In this document: in pieces, positions 34,531 through 43,210 of the stretch
How positions within the stretch are numbered: the first letter of the stretch is position 1
Layout: each line of letters starts with the position of its first letter
DNA from: a bacterium
GTDB lineage: Bacteria > Myxococcota_A > Polyangia > Nannocystales > Nannocystaceae
Reading direction: 5' to 3'
Length of the DNA stretch: 64,000 bases
Assembly (NCBI GenBank): GCA_024742475.1
Contig: JANSYI010000008.1
Location: forward strand, 62,001-126,000
Position numbers and translations under genes: made by a program
The notes under the pieces: model-generated
What the model was told of the DNA's origin: nothing
Database searches by the model: none
Seen by the model: the letters and a program-made list of their open reading frames with translations, nothing else

Positions 34531-35175
34531 CTACGCGGTCACCAAACCCATGCGGATCGCATGTCGGACCATGCCGGCGACGTTCTTCGTCTCCAGCTTG
34601 GCCATCAAGCGACCCCTGTGGCCCTCGATGGTCTTGACGCTCAGGCCAAGGTCTTTGGCGATCTCGGGGCTGGACTTGCCTTCGGCGACGAGCTTGAGCA
34701 CCTGCCGCTCGCGCGGGGTGAGGTCTGAGCCGGCGCGGGGGCCCGAGACGCCCCGCGAGTCGTCGAGGACGATCTTGGCGACCTCGGGGCTGAAGAACGC
34801 GTTGCCCGACGCGACGGCTTGAATCGCCGAGACCAGGTCGGAGAGGCCCGATCCCTTGAGCAGGTAGCCGCCGGCCCCCGCTCGGATGGCCGGTCGCACG
34901 TGCTCGCCGGTCGAGTACATGCTGAGGATCAAGACCTGGGTCTTGGGGACGTCCTTGCGGATGATCTTGGTGGCCTCGACCCCGCCGAGCTCGGGCATGT
35001 TGAGGTCCATGACGACCACGTCGGGCTGATGCTGCTGCACCAGCGCCACGCCGTCCTTGCCGTTGTCGGCCTCGCCGACGACCTCGATGTCGTCTTGGCC
35101 GTCGAGCAGCGCGCGCAGGCCTTCGCGAACGATCTGGTGGTCCTCGACCAACACGACGCGGATGGGATCCGACAT
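34531..35175 (-). CDS. NarL/FixJ-family response regulator
   Basis: 214 aa from ATG 35175. Receiver domain (1-125) with the acidic pair in 'VEDHQ' and phosphoacceptor Asp57 in 'VVVMDLNMPE'; a LuxR-type HTH (about 145-210) with 'LTPRERQVLKLVAEGKSSPE' and 'SVKTIEGHRGRLMAKL'. It is the partner of the histidine kinase, 20 bp downstream. It should bind DNA when phosphorylated and activate transcription. Targets are unknown; the operon's own binding-protein gene is a candidate. Confidence 0.94.
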   Translation of the reverse strand: MSDPIRVVLVEDHQIVREGLRALLDGQDDIEVVGEADNGKDGVALVQQHQPDVVVMDLNMPELGGVEATKIIRKDVPKTQVLILSMYSTGEHVRPAIRAGAGGYLLKGSGLSDLVSAIQAVASGNAFFSPEVAKIVLDDSRGVSGPRAGSDLTPRERQVLKLVAEGKSSPEIAKDLGLSVKTIEGHRGRLMAKLETKNVAGMVRHAIRMGLVTA

Positions 35176-35195
35176 TGCGATCACGGTAGCACTCC

Positions 35196-36539
35196 TCACT
35201 CGAGGCTGCTCACGGGCAGCGACACCCGAATGCGAGTGCCCTCGCCGGGCGCGGACGCGATCTGGATCTCGCCCCCGAGCAGCTCCACACGCTCACGCAT
35301 GCCCACGAGCCCACGCCGCCGCGGCCCGACGGCCTCGGAATCGAACCCCGCGCCGTCGTCCTCGATCGACACCCTGAGCGCCCCGTCTTCGATGGCGACA
35401 CGAAGGGTCACCTCGCTCGCCTCCGCATGCCGAGCCACGTTGGTGAGCGACTCCTGCACGATTCGATACGCCGTGATCTCGACCGATGCGTCGAGCTCGA
35501 CGGCCACATCGTAGTGGCACTCGACCTGAACCTGCGTGGCCTCGGAGAGGTCGTCCCCCGCCCGCCGGATCGCGGCCTCGAGCCCCACGTCGTCGAGCAC
35601 GGCCGGGCCGAGCTGGTTGACCGCGCGACGGATCTCCTCGACCGTGTCGTCGACCATGCTGAGGGTGCGGCGAGCCATGGTGGTGGTCTTGGCGTCGTCC
35701 CCCTCTCGCGCAGAGAGCAGGTCGCCGATCAGCTGTACGTGAATGCGGATCGCGGTAAGCGCCTGCCCGGCCGAGTCGTGTAGCTCGCGGGCGATGCCTC
35801 GCCGCTCGGCCTCCTGCATGCGGATCGCGCGAGCGGAGATCTCTCGGAGGTTCTGCTCCTTGCGGCGCAGCTCCTCGAGCGCGTCCCGCAGCTCGGCACT
35901 GCGGTCTTCGACCTGCTGCTCGAGCGTGGCGTTGAACCGAGCGAGCGCGCCCTGAGACTCCTCGAGGCGACCCACGAGCTCTCGAATGTTTGCCTCGGCT
36001 CTGCCCATCGCCCGCATCGGCAGGCCGTAGAGCAGCACGCCGAGCACCAGCCCCAGTGCACCGAACCCCAACGTCAGTGCGATGGTGTTGCGCTCGAGCG
36101 CGCGGGTGGAGACGGCGACCCACACGGTGCCGGCGACCTTGCCCTCGACCTCGATGTCCGCACTTCGCCACAGCGCCTCGAGCCGCGCGAGCGCGTCGAG
36201 GTCGTCGGCCGATCCACGGATCGGGATCCCATCGGCGTCGACCACCACCACGCGGTCGACCCCGGGCAGCTCGAAGGCGCCGACGCGCGCGACCACTTTG
36301 GACGCGTCGTATTTCCACAACAAGGGGCGCTCCTGCACGTCCTGTCGCAGCAGGCTGGCGGCCTCGCGCGCGGTGCCGTCGCCTCGAACCTCGAGCGCGT
36401 CGCGAGCGAGCAAGAAGAACGCCAGCGGAGCCGAGAGGCACGTGAAGGCGGCGACGATCAGGGTGAGCGGAGCAAGGCGAGCGCCGAGGTAGCTCTGCAG
36501 CGCGAGGCGGACCTGGCCGGAGGGTTCGCGGAGGGGCAC
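35196..36539 (-). CDS. Membrane histidine kinase (HisKA_3, NarX type)
   Basis: 447 aa from GTG 36539. Two transmembrane helices (about 22-44 and 152-171) enclose a periplasmic sensor of about 105 residues. A coiled-coil (about 185-235) leads to HisKA_3 with His254 in 'ARELHDSAGQALTAIRI', then a HATPase with 'AYRIVQESLTNVARHA', 'IEDDGAGFD' and 'GLVGMRERVELLGG'. The binding-protein gene ends 2 nt before this GTG, so they are in one operon with the response regulator. The periplasmic domain and the anchored binding protein could form one sensing unit. Confidence 0.94.
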   Translation of the reverse strand: MPLREPSGQVRLALQSYLGARLAPLTLIVAAFTCLSAPLAFFLLARDALEVRGDGTAREAASLLRQDVQERPLLWKYDASKVVARVGAFELPGVDRVVVVDADGIPIRGSADDLDALARLEALWRSADIEVEGKVAGTVWVAVSTRALERNTIALTLGFGALGLVLGVLLYGLPMRAMGRAEANIRELVGRLEESQGALARFNATLEQQVEDRSAELRDALEELRRKEQNLREISARAIRMQEAERRGIARELHDSAGQALTAIRIHVQLIGDLLSAREGDDAKTTTMARRTLSMVDDTVEEIRRAVNQLGPAVLDDVGLEAAIRRAGDDLSEATQVQVECHYDVAVELDASVEITAYRIVQESLTNVARHAEASEVTLRVAIEDGALRVSIEDDGAGFDSEAVGPRRRGLVGMRERVELLGGEIQIASAPGEGTRIRVSLPVSSLE

Positions 36540-36541
36540 GA

Positions 36542-37459
36542 TCAGTCGCCCTCCGGTGCTGGCGGCACGGCGCCGCGGACCCGCAGCAGCGCACGCCCTT
36601 GGGGCGAGAGCACGTAGTCGATGAACGCCTTGGCCTCGCCCTGTGGCGGACCGATCGTGACGAAGCCGAGTTCCTTGACGAACGGGTAGGCCCCCGACTC
36701 CACGTTGCCGCCGGTGGGTTCCACGCCTTCGACCGCGAGCGCCCGAAACCCGGCGAGCGACGGGTCGACGCCGTTGCCGTGCAGCCCCACCGCGCCTGGC
36801 GTGTTGGCGAGCGCGACCTGCATCGCGCCGTCGTGGTAGAGCACGCGAAAGGCCCCCTGCGCGCGCACGCTCGCGGTGATGTCGGCGAACTCGGGCACCA
36901 CCTCTTCGACGACGCGGTGCGAGGAGTCGCCGGCCTCTCGCAGCAGGACGACGACCTTCGTGCCGTCGCTCCACTGGGTGCGGCGCCCGTCGAACAGCGC
37001 GCTCAGCTCGTCGTACGTCACGGCCCGGTCGGGGACGTCGAGCCCTGCCGCGACGATGACGGGTACGCGCGCAAACGGGGTGTAGACCAACCCCGCGTCG
37101 ATCTCTTCGTCGCGCAGCGCCCTCGAGACGATGGCGAGCTCGATGGCCCCGTCGCGCAGCGCCCGAATCCCGCCGCCGGAGCCGATGCTGGCGTGCACCT
37201 CGGGCGAGAGATCCAACCGCTGCATGACCGAGCCAGCCAGCATGCGCGTGAGCGGGACGCAGGAGCCCGAACCGGCGATGTGCAGCCGCGCATCATCGGG
37301 ACGGTTCGGCCCCGAAGGCTCGAGCGCAGTGGTCAGGAACGCCGGCCGCGAGTCTTCGCCCACCCCACGCACCTCGAGCACGGCCCATGCGACCACCACC
37401 ACGAACACGGCGATCCCGGCGATCCACGGCTTCCAGTGCCGCTGGGGTGTGTCGTCCAC
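36542..37459 (-). CDS. Membrane-anchored PstS-like substrate-binding protein
   Basis: 305 aa from GTG 37459. One hydrophobic helix near the N-terminus ('WIAGIAVFVVVVAWAVLEV', about 12-30) acts as an uncleaved anchor; no lipobox. The rest is a class II periplasmic-binding fold with 'GSGSCVPLTRMLAG', 'EVHASIGSGGGIRALRDGAI' and 'KELGFVTIGPPQGEAKAFI', close to phosphate-binding PstS. No ABC permease or ATPase lies nearby, so it may act as a sensor for the neighbouring two-component system rather than in transport. Phosphate specificity cannot be shown by eye. A TTG start at 37522 is possible. Confidence 0.8.
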   Translation of the reverse strand: MDDTPQRHWKPWIAGIAVFVVVVAWAVLEVRGVGEDSRPAFLTTALEPSGPNRPDDARLHIAGSGSCVPLTRMLAGSVMQRLDLSPEVHASIGSGGGIRALRDGAIELAIVSRALRDEEIDAGLVYTPFARVPVIVAAGLDVPDRAVTYDELSALFDGRRTQWSDGTKVVVLLREAGDSSHRVVEEVVPEFADITASVRAQGAFRVLYHDGAMQVALANTPGAVGLHGNGVDPSLAGFRALAVEGVEPTGGNVESGAYPFVKELGFVTIGPPQGEAKAFIDYVLSPQGRALLRVRGAVPPAPEGD

Positions 37460-37930
37460 GACGAGGACGGTACACCGCGCGCCGTCAGAATCCGAATCGA
37501 TGGCCGGCGTCTCCGCGTGCAACGCGGTCGAATCGCTCTGGGTGCAGGGGCCTCGCGGAATCGAAACTGCGACGGTCGTCAGGGTGCGCGTAGTTCAGAG
37601 CGCCCGAACGTCCGCCATTCGGAAGTTCGGGCGGACTGAGCGAAACACAGCACGCCCGAACGACCGCGTTTCGGAAGTTCGAGCACGCTGAGCCTCCCCG
37701 GGACGTGCTTGCGACACTGCGCCGCCGCGGAGCACTCTCAACGGCTCACGCCAGACGAGCTGCGGGTAGCAGCCCGGACCAACGGGCCGGTTTCAACGAC
37801 GTCAACTCCCCTCGCCCGGCACGGACGACTGTCTCCGCGAAAGACCCTCGTGATGCATGAGCGCGCGAGACTCCTCATTCCTCGCCTCGTCCCCCCAAGG
37901 TACGTATCCTGTCTGCAGTCAGAATCCCCA
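37460..37930. other. Divergent intergenic region (471 bp) with two hairpin repeats
   Basis: The region between the binding-protein operon and the lipoprotein triplet contains no credible gene. It should hold the promoters of both units. Two 42-nt repeats lie at 37599-37640 and 37651-37692 (separate entry), about 140-235 bp upstream of the binding-protein start. The rest is unstructured to the eye; a purine-rich stretch occurs near 37845-37865. Confidence 0.7.
37599..37692. repeat. Tandem 42-nt hairpin repeats in the SBP-operon leader region
   Basis: Two copies (37599-37640, 37651-37692) match at 33 of 42 positions by eye. Each has arms cgcccgaac and gttcgRgc that can pair: copy 1 perfectly over 9 bp; copy 2 with one change that is a C-A mismatch on the plus strand but a G-U wobble in RNA from the minus strand. 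That points to a minus-strand RNA, i.e. the leader of the binding-protein/kinase operon, or to a repeated operator. Confidence 0.7.
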
Positions 37931-38350
37931 ATGAATCGGCACGAACGAGTTGCCCGCCCCCTTTCCCTCCTCTCCTTCATCCTCCTCACCGCCTGCGGCC
38001 CGCAGGTCGAAGAGCCCGAGGAGGAGGTCCGCACCTTCGAACGCCGTCGACCCGCCTGCGAAACCTTCTGCAGCGTCCTGCAGGATCCGGACTGCGGATC
38101 CGAAGAAGAGATCTTCGCAAGCACCCAAGACTGTGTCGAATTCTGTATGTCGGAGCACGCGACGTACTGGGCGCTTCAGGAGGATGAGAGGGACGATTGT
38201 GCCGAAGAGTTCGGCGACTACTACGGATGCGCGGCCTCTTCTACCTGCGAGGAACGCTGGATCATCACAAACGCTCCCATCCGCATCTCCGAGACCCCGT
38301 GCGAAGACCAGCGCGCGGGTTTTCTGGAATGCCGGAGGGAGCACGAATAG
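37931..38350 (+). CDS. Cys-rich small lipoprotein, copy 1 of a tandem family
   Basis: 139 aa from ATG 37931. Lipobox 'LLTACGPQ', then a Glu-rich segment ('VEEPEEEVRTFERRRPAC') and ten cysteines after the lipobox, with motifs 'CETFC', 'CGSEEE', 'DCVEFC', 'YGCAASSTCEERW' and 'ETPC'. The next two genes repeat the same Cys pattern. It is anchored in the envelope and likely disulfide-bonded; the conserved Cys frame suggests a compact extracellular domain. Function unknown. The upstream frame from 37709 is an extension without similarity. Confidence 0.85.
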   Translation: MNRHERVARPLSLLSFILLTACGPQVEEPEEEVRTFERRRPACETFCSVLQDPDCGSEEEIFASTQDCVEFCMSEHATYWALQEDERDDCAEEFGDYYGCAASSTCEERWIITNAPIRISETPCEDQRAGFLECRREHE

Positions 38351-38391
38351 CAGCCATCGACAGTTGCCCTCTTCTCGAGCGGAGGCACCGC

Positions 38392-38817
38392 ATGAATCGA
38401 CCCGAACGAGTTCACAGTCTCCTCTCCCTCTCCTGCTTCATCCTCCTCACCGCCTGCGGCCCGCAGGTCGAAAAGCCCGAGGAGGAGGTCCGAACCTTCG
38501 AACGCCGCCGCCCCGCCTGCGAAACATTCTGCGGCGCCGTTCTCGATCCCGAGTGTGGGTCGGAAGAAATGGGCATCTACGAAGACATCGACCACTGCAT
38601 CGAGTACTGCGTGTCCGAAGAAGCCGCATTCTGGTTTCTTCAGGAAGACGACACCGACGCCTGCGCCGAGACTTTCACGGAACACTACGAATGCGTCGAA
38701 TCAGCGTTGTGCGAAGAACGCTGGATTCTCACAAACGTACCAGCTCGCGCGAGTGAGACCCCCTGTCTTTCAACCATCAACGCCTACGGCGACTGTCAGA
38801 GAGAACACAGAGAATAG
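38392..38817 (+). CDS. Cys-rich small lipoprotein, copy 2 of a tandem family
   Basis: 141 aa from ATG 38392, 41 bp after copy 1. Lipobox 'LLTACGPQ', then 'VEKPEEEVRTFERRRPAC' and the same Cys pattern ('CETFC', 'DPECGSEE', 'HCIEYCVSEE', 'YECVESALCEERW', 'ETPC'). The DNA from 38443 to 38507 is nearly identical to copies 1 and 3, so duplication is recent or homogenised. Middle positions differ most (for example 'SETPCLSTINAYGDC'). Confidence 0.85.
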   Translation: MNRPERVHSLLSLSCFILLTACGPQVEKPEEEVRTFERRRPACETFCGAVLDPECGSEEMGIYEDIDHCIEYCVSEEAAFWFLQEDDTDACAETFTEHYECVESALCEERWILTNVPARASETPCLSTINAYGDCQREHRE

Positions 38818-38838
38818 CCTGACCACAGACGGAGTCCC

Positions 38839-39255
38839 ATGAATCGACACGATTTTCTCGGTCACGCCCTCTTCTACTTCGCGCTCCTCACCGCCTGCGG
38901 CCCGCAGGTCGAAGAGCCCGAGGAAGAGGTCCGAATCTTCGAACGCCGCCGCCCCACCTGCGAGACATTCTGCGGGCTGGTTCAGGACCCAGAGTGTGGA
39001 TCCGACGTCGAGATCTACACGAGCGTCCAGGAATGCATCGACTTCTGCGTGTCCGAGGAGGCCGAATACTGGTTCTTGCAGGAAGACGGCACCGACGCGT
39101 GCGGAGAAGAGATCGCGGAACACTATGAATGCGCCGCATCCGCGTCCTGCGAAGCGCGCTGGATCATCACCAATGTCCCTGCACGAATCTACGAGACCCC
39201 TTGCGCAGAGACCCAAGAAGCTTTCGGCGACTGCCAAGTCGAACACAGAGAATGA
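38839..39255 (+). CDS. Cys-rich small lipoprotein, copy 3 of a tandem family
   Basis: 138 aa from ATG 38839, 21 bp after copy 2. Lipobox 'LLTACGPQ'. It keeps the Cys pattern ('CETFC', 'DPECGSD', 'ECIDFCVSEE', 'YECAASASCEARW', 'ETPC'). It is convergent with the TonB receptor gene, 45 bp apart. The three copies probably form one transcript. They may present variants of one domain at the surface. Confidence 0.85.
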   Translation: MNRHDFLGHALFYFALLTACGPQVEEPEEEVRIFERRRPTCETFCGLVQDPECGSDVEIYTSVQECIDFCVSEEAEYWFLQEDGTDACGEEIAEHYECAASASCEARWIITNVPARIYETPCAETQEAFGDCQVEHRE

Positions 39256-39300
39256 GCACACGGCACGACTTCGACCGCATCGAGCCCCGGTAGCCGCCGC

Positions 39301-41571
39301 TCAGAACCCGAACTGCGCTTCGAGCCGCACGCTTCGCCCTGGCCCGTTCACGCTCGATCCGTGTGCACGCCACGGTGTATCGCCGAGGTTCTCGAGGACG
39401 GCGGCGAAGAGCACGTGGGGGTCGTAGCGGTAGCCTGCGCGCAGATCGAACACCGTGTAGCCGGGGGTGCCGCCGATCGGGATGCGGACGTCGGCGACGT
39501 CTTGAGGGGCGAGCCGGTCTTGCAGGCGGGCCCAGCGGACGCCGCCGGCTGCGTAGACGCCCAACCGTGAGCGCCAGCCGAGCTCGGCGGTGCCATTGAG
39601 CGGGGGAACGCGCGAGATCGGCAGGCGCTCGGGCTCGCTGTCGTTGCCGGCCGCGAACGGGTTGGGGCGGTCGCCGCGCGCAAACGAGACCGAAGAGCGG
39701 CCCCAGATGCCGTAGGGGAGGTTGAGCCGAAGCGCCCCCTCGGCGCCCCACAGCAGCGCGTCCCCCTCGAAGTTGTCGAGCTGAAAGCGAGTCTGCGACG
39801 CGCCGCACTGCGGTGTCTGCTCGGGGCAGTCGAGCACGTCGACCTCCACACGCCCGATCAGATCGCGGATGCGGGTCCGGTACACCCACCCCTCGAGCTG
39901 CACGATGCGGAAGTCCACCCCGAGTCCGCCCTCGACCGTGAGCGCCCGCTCTGGGTCGAGGTCGGCGTTCTCGAACTGGAAGCCGGGGCCCGTCTGCTGG
40001 CGGCTGGTGAGGTCGTCGAGGTTCGGCGCGCGAAACCCCTGGTCGGTATTGAACGAGAACGTCAGCCAGGGCACCGGATCGAGCGAGACGCCCGCCATGC
40101 CGACCGCCGACGTCCACGTCTGGTCGACCGCCGCCGTCTCGCTCGCCTCGTCGCCGGGCGAAGTCGCGTGCGCCAAGCCGAGTCGACCTCCGGTGCGCAC
40201 CCGGATCGCATCGAAGAACTCGACGTGGCCCTCGGCGAACACCCCCGTGGTCGCGTACTGCGACCCGTCGATGTATTGACCGCGACTCTCCGCGGACGAG
40301 ACCATCGTGTCATCGAAGCGGATCGACGCGTCGCTCGAGATCCAGTCGACGTAGCCATCGGCCCCGTAGTCCCCCCACGCGCGCAGCCACGGCGTCGGGT
40401 CGAAGGTCTTGGTGCGCACCTTCAGCCCGGTGCCGAGCGTGTCGACATCGTCTCTCCCGAACAGCGTCGTGACCGAGGGCGTGCCTCGGTCGAATACGCG
40501 GTCCTCGTGCTGGCGCTGATAGCTGAGCGTCACGCGAACCTGCTCCGCCGCGGCCGGCCCCTTCGATGCCGCGTACGCACCGTAGACCAGCGTCCTAAAC
40601 TGCTCGTCGTAGCGCAGGCATTCGTCTTGAGGGGCGGTGGGCGGCGGGCACTTGTCGGTGCGCGGGGCGTCGAACTGACGGTAGTCGTAGTAGCCCACCG
40701 TGACCCGATGCCCCTCGCGAGGCTCGTAGACCACGCGCGCGTCCCCAGTCAGCTCCCGAAAGCCAGTCCCGCGCTGCGTCTTTCCGTCGGCCTCGAACAG
40801 CGGCGGCACCCGCTGCGGTTCGCCCGTCCCCGGCGCGATCACAGGCCCACCGCTGCGCAGCTGGCCCACGTCTCGGTAGCCCACGCCAGCGAGCACGCCG
40901 ACCTTGCCCGCGAAACCCAGGTCGACCTCCCCGCGCCCGCCGTAGGACCCATCGGCGGTGCCCGTGTGCAACAATGCCTTTCCGTGCGCGACCGTTCGTG
41001 CACCGTCCTCGCGCAGCGTCGGGTCCCGCGGCGTCGTCAGCAGCGCCCCGCCGAGCGCGTCGGATCCGTAGCGGGTCGATGCCGCCCCGCGAACAACCTC
41101 GATCGTGTCGATGGTCCGCGAGTCGACCGTGAAGAAGTACTGGTTGGGCCCCTGGCGAAACGTGCTGTTGTTCAGCCGAACCCCATCGAAGAACATCACC
41201 GTCTGCTGGCCGGTCAGGCCGCGGACGAAGGGCGACGCCTGCCCGTGTGCCGTCTGCTGAATGTAGACGCCAGGCTCGTAGCGCAGCGCCTCGGGTGCCG
41301 ACTGCACCAGCCGCTCATCGAGATCGCGGCGCTCGACGACCGACCCGGCGCGGTCGTCGTCTTCGCGGGGGGCCCGGTACGAGGGAACTCGCACATCACG
41401 CGAGACGTCCACCTCCTCGGGCTCCGCGTCGGCCGCGGGCTGGGGGCTCGCGGGCTCGGCTTCGGCGACGACACTCACGTCCTCTGGCTGCGCCGCGATG
41501 GCCCCAGGGCCCTCGTAGCTCCGATCGGGAGGCGCCACGGCGAGCGCCATCGCGGTGGCCAGCCCCAACAC
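39301..41571 (-). CDS. TonB-dependent outer-membrane receptor
   Basis: 756 aa from GTG 41571. A short hydrophobic N-terminus, a Pro/Glu/Ala-rich region, then the plug: 'SAPEALRYEPGVYIQQTAHG', 'PFVRGLTGQQTVMFFDGVRL', 'IDTIEVVRGAASTRYGSDAL' and the usual 'GGALL', followed by about 550 residues of barrel strands, with 'YGIWGRSSVSFARG' and the aromatic C-terminal strand 'GRSVRLEAQFGF'. Family members import iron-siderophores, haem, B12 or other large nutrients using TonB energy. The plug pattern is like haem/haemoglobin receptors, but the substrate is not proven. No TonB or ExbBD is near. Confidence 0.92.
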   Translation of the reverse strand: MLGLATAMALAVAPPDRSYEGPGAIAAQPEDVSVVAEAEPASPQPAADAEPEEVDVSRDVRVPSYRAPREDDDRAGSVVERRDLDERLVQSAPEALRYEPGVYIQQTAHGQASPFVRGLTGQQTVMFFDGVRLNNSTFRQGPNQYFFTVDSRTIDTIEVVRGAASTRYGSDALGGALLTTPRDPTLREDGARTVAHGKALLHTGTADGSYGGRGEVDLGFAGKVGVLAGVGYRDVGQLRSGGPVIAPGTGEPQRVPPLFEADGKTQRGTGFRELTGDARVVYEPREGHRVTVGYYDYRQFDAPRTDKCPPPTAPQDECLRYDEQFRTLVYGAYAASKGPAAAEQVRVTLSYQRQHEDRVFDRGTPSVTTLFGRDDVDTLGTGLKVRTKTFDPTPWLRAWGDYGADGYVDWISSDASIRFDDTMVSSAESRGQYIDGSQYATTGVFAEGHVEFFDAIRVRTGGRLGLAHATSPGDEASETAAVDQTWTSAVGMAGVSLDPVPWLTFSFNTDQGFRAPNLDDLTSRQQTGPGFQFENADLDPERALTVEGGLGVDFRIVQLEGWVYRTRIRDLIGRVEVDVLDCPEQTPQCGASQTRFQLDNFEGDALLWGAEGALRLNLPYGIWGRSSVSFARGDRPNPFAAGNDSEPERLPISRVPPLNGTAELGWRSRLGVYAAGGVRWARLQDRLAPQDVADVRIPIGGTPGYTVFDLRAGYRYDPHVLFAAVLENLGDTPWRAHGSSVNGPGRSVRLEAQFGF

Positions 41572-41681
41572 GTTGCCGGACTATCGCCCGTGTTGGGTCC
41601 GCAGTCCTGCGGGAGAACCCTCGGTTCCTGCGAAAAGCCGCGGTCGCCACTGTGCATCCGCGTGGTATCGTTCGCGTGGGG

Positions 41682-42710
41682 ATGAAGACGCATCCCGCTG
41701 TACAGACGCTCCCAAGCGTCTTTCCGTTCCGGGCCCCCGTCCGTGGTCAGATGATCACCAATGGGAGCAGCGGCACGTACTTCATCGGCGCGCACATCGG
41801 TGCGGGCTCCTATGGAGACGTGTACGAGTGCACCGACGAGTGGTCCAACCAGCTCGTGGCCAAGGTGCTCAAGCCCGCCGGGACGTTCGAGGACGTGCAG
41901 CGTCAGTGGAAAGCCGAGGTGGCCAACCTGGTCAACATGCGGCACCCCAACATCACGTACATGCACGACGCGTTCGTGTACGACAACTGCTTCTACATCG
42001 TGGTCGAGAAGTGCCTCTACAGCCTCGACCGCGTGCTTCCGAAGATCGACGAGACCTGGGTCCCGCACATCGCCCGCGACATCCTGCAGGCGCTCGCGTT
42101 CATCCACCGCTTCGGCTACGTGCACAAAGACGTGCACCCCGGCAACGTCTTCGTGAGTCTGACCAGCGACGTGATCAGCCGCAATGAGGATGCGGGTCCA
42201 TACCTCTCGTTCAAGCTCGGCGACCTCGGCATCACCCGTATGGAGAACGACATCCGCGCCACGGGCACCGTGCTCGCGCCTTGGATGCGGCCACCCGAGG
42301 CGATCCACCCCAACCGCTTCGGCGCGATCGGCCGTCAAACCGACATCTATCACACGGCGCTGCTGCTTCTCTCGGTGATGCACCGCGAGGTGTTGCTCTT
42401 CGAGGAGGCCGACATCGTGGCGGGCGCCCCCCTGCGCATGGCCGACGCGCTCGACTCGCCCTACGGTCAGGCCATCGCGAGCGCGCTGCATCCCAAGGTC
42501 ATGTACCGGACCCAGACCCCGCTCGAGTTCTGGCGCGAGATTCAGGCGGCCATGCAATACCTCTCCCCAGGCGCCAACGCCACGCCTGCGCCGATGGACC
42601 TCGGGCCTCCGCTCACGCGCCCGAGCAACCCGTCCCAGACGCAGTCGGGCCCTCCATCGAGTTCCGGCTCCAATGGCTCGGGCTCAGGCGGCCCCAAGGG
42701 TTCTCGATGA
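41682..42710 (+). CDS. Atypical Ser/Thr protein kinase (HKD, DLG)
   Basis: 342 aa from ATG 41682. A kinase domain (about 32-310) with Gly-loop 'IGAGSYGDVYEC', Lys61 in 'VAKVLKP', and 'VHKDVHPGNV' where the usual HRD is HKD (Asp150 kept); the DFG motif is 'DLG' (181-183). The activation segment lacks the common G-T-x-x-Y-M-x-P-E and has 'ATGTVLAPWMRPPEAI'. The tail is Gly/Ser/Pro-rich. No membrane helix was seen. Its stop overlaps the ATG of a small membrane protein (42707), so the two are coupled; a membrane partner for a soluble kinase is suggested. Confidence 0.85.
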   Translation: MKTHPAVQTLPSVFPFRAPVRGQMITNGSSGTYFIGAHIGAGSYGDVYECTDEWSNQLVAKVLKPAGTFEDVQRQWKAEVANLVNMRHPNITYMHDAFVYDNCFYIVVEKCLYSLDRVLPKIDETWVPHIARDILQALAFIHRFGYVHKDVHPGNVFVSLTSDVISRNEDAGPYLSFKLGDLGITRMENDIRATGTVLAPWMRPPEAIHPNRFGAIGRQTDIYHTALLLLSVMHREVLLFEEADIVAGAPLRMADALDSPYGQAIASALHPKVMYRTQTPLEFWREIQAAMQYLSPGANATPAPMDLGPPLTRPSNPSQTQSGPPSSSGSNGSGSGGPKGSR

Positions 42711-43144
42711 TGCCGCTGCAGCTGCTCGCCTTCATTCCCGGCGACGTCACCATGCCGATCGAGGAGCTCCGGCAGGCGGTCCCCGGGCTCGCGGGCATCG
42801 TCGGGCTGCTGCTCTTCCCAACCATCGGCGCGTGGCTTCGTCTGCTCCTCGAGTTCCTCGAGTGGACGCGACCCGGGCTCACCCGGCCCAAGCCCGTCTC
42901 GGGCCTGAGCATCGTCCGGGCGATCACCACCAGCATCGGCCTCACCTTCTTCACGGCGACATGGTTCCGCGCGGCCGGCCAGCTGCGTGACGTGCAGGCC
43001 GAGGCGCCGGTCGTGGGCCCGAGCATCCAGGGCGTAGTCGTCGGAATCGTGTTCTGGGCCATCTACGCCGTCGCGATTTCGGCCCTACGCCGCGACGTGG
43101 TCCGAAGCCGCAACGCCCGGCGCGTGGGCACACCACTGCGTTAG
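42707..43144 (+). CDS. Small multi-pass membrane protein coupled to the HKD kinase
   Basis: 145 aa from ATG 42707, overlapping the kinase stop by 4 bp (ATGA). Hydrophobic stretches at about 23-48, 68-88 and 105-125 are likely membrane helices, and the C-terminus is basic ('ALRRDVVRSRNARRVG'). No family recognised. The coupling suggests that it anchors or regulates the kinase. Confidence 0.7.
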   Translation: MMPLQLLAFIPGDVTMPIEELRQAVPGLAGIVGLLLFPTIGAWLRLLLEFLEWTRPGLTRPKPVSGLSIVRAITTSIGLTFFTATWFRAAGQLRDVQAEAPVVGPSIQGVVVGIVFWAIYAVAISALRRDVVRSRNARRVGTPLR

Positions 43145-43210
43145 CCGCCCGCGGGAATGTCCTCCCGTCGGTGGGGCGTGATCATGTCGACTCCAACGAG
43201 GGATTCGACC

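Noticed and set aside
35196..36974. Longer form of the histidine kinase starting near 36974
   Set aside because: The extension overlaps the binding-protein gene in another frame and is Arg-rich; the GTG at 36539 gives a normal membrane helix after a short cytoplasmic tail.
41572..41681. Possible cobalamin riboswitch before the TonB receptor gene
   Set aside because: There is a hairpin ('ccgcaggactgcgg'-type, minus strand), but the conserved cobalamin-box order could not be matched, and the whole gap is only 110 bp, too short for a full class.
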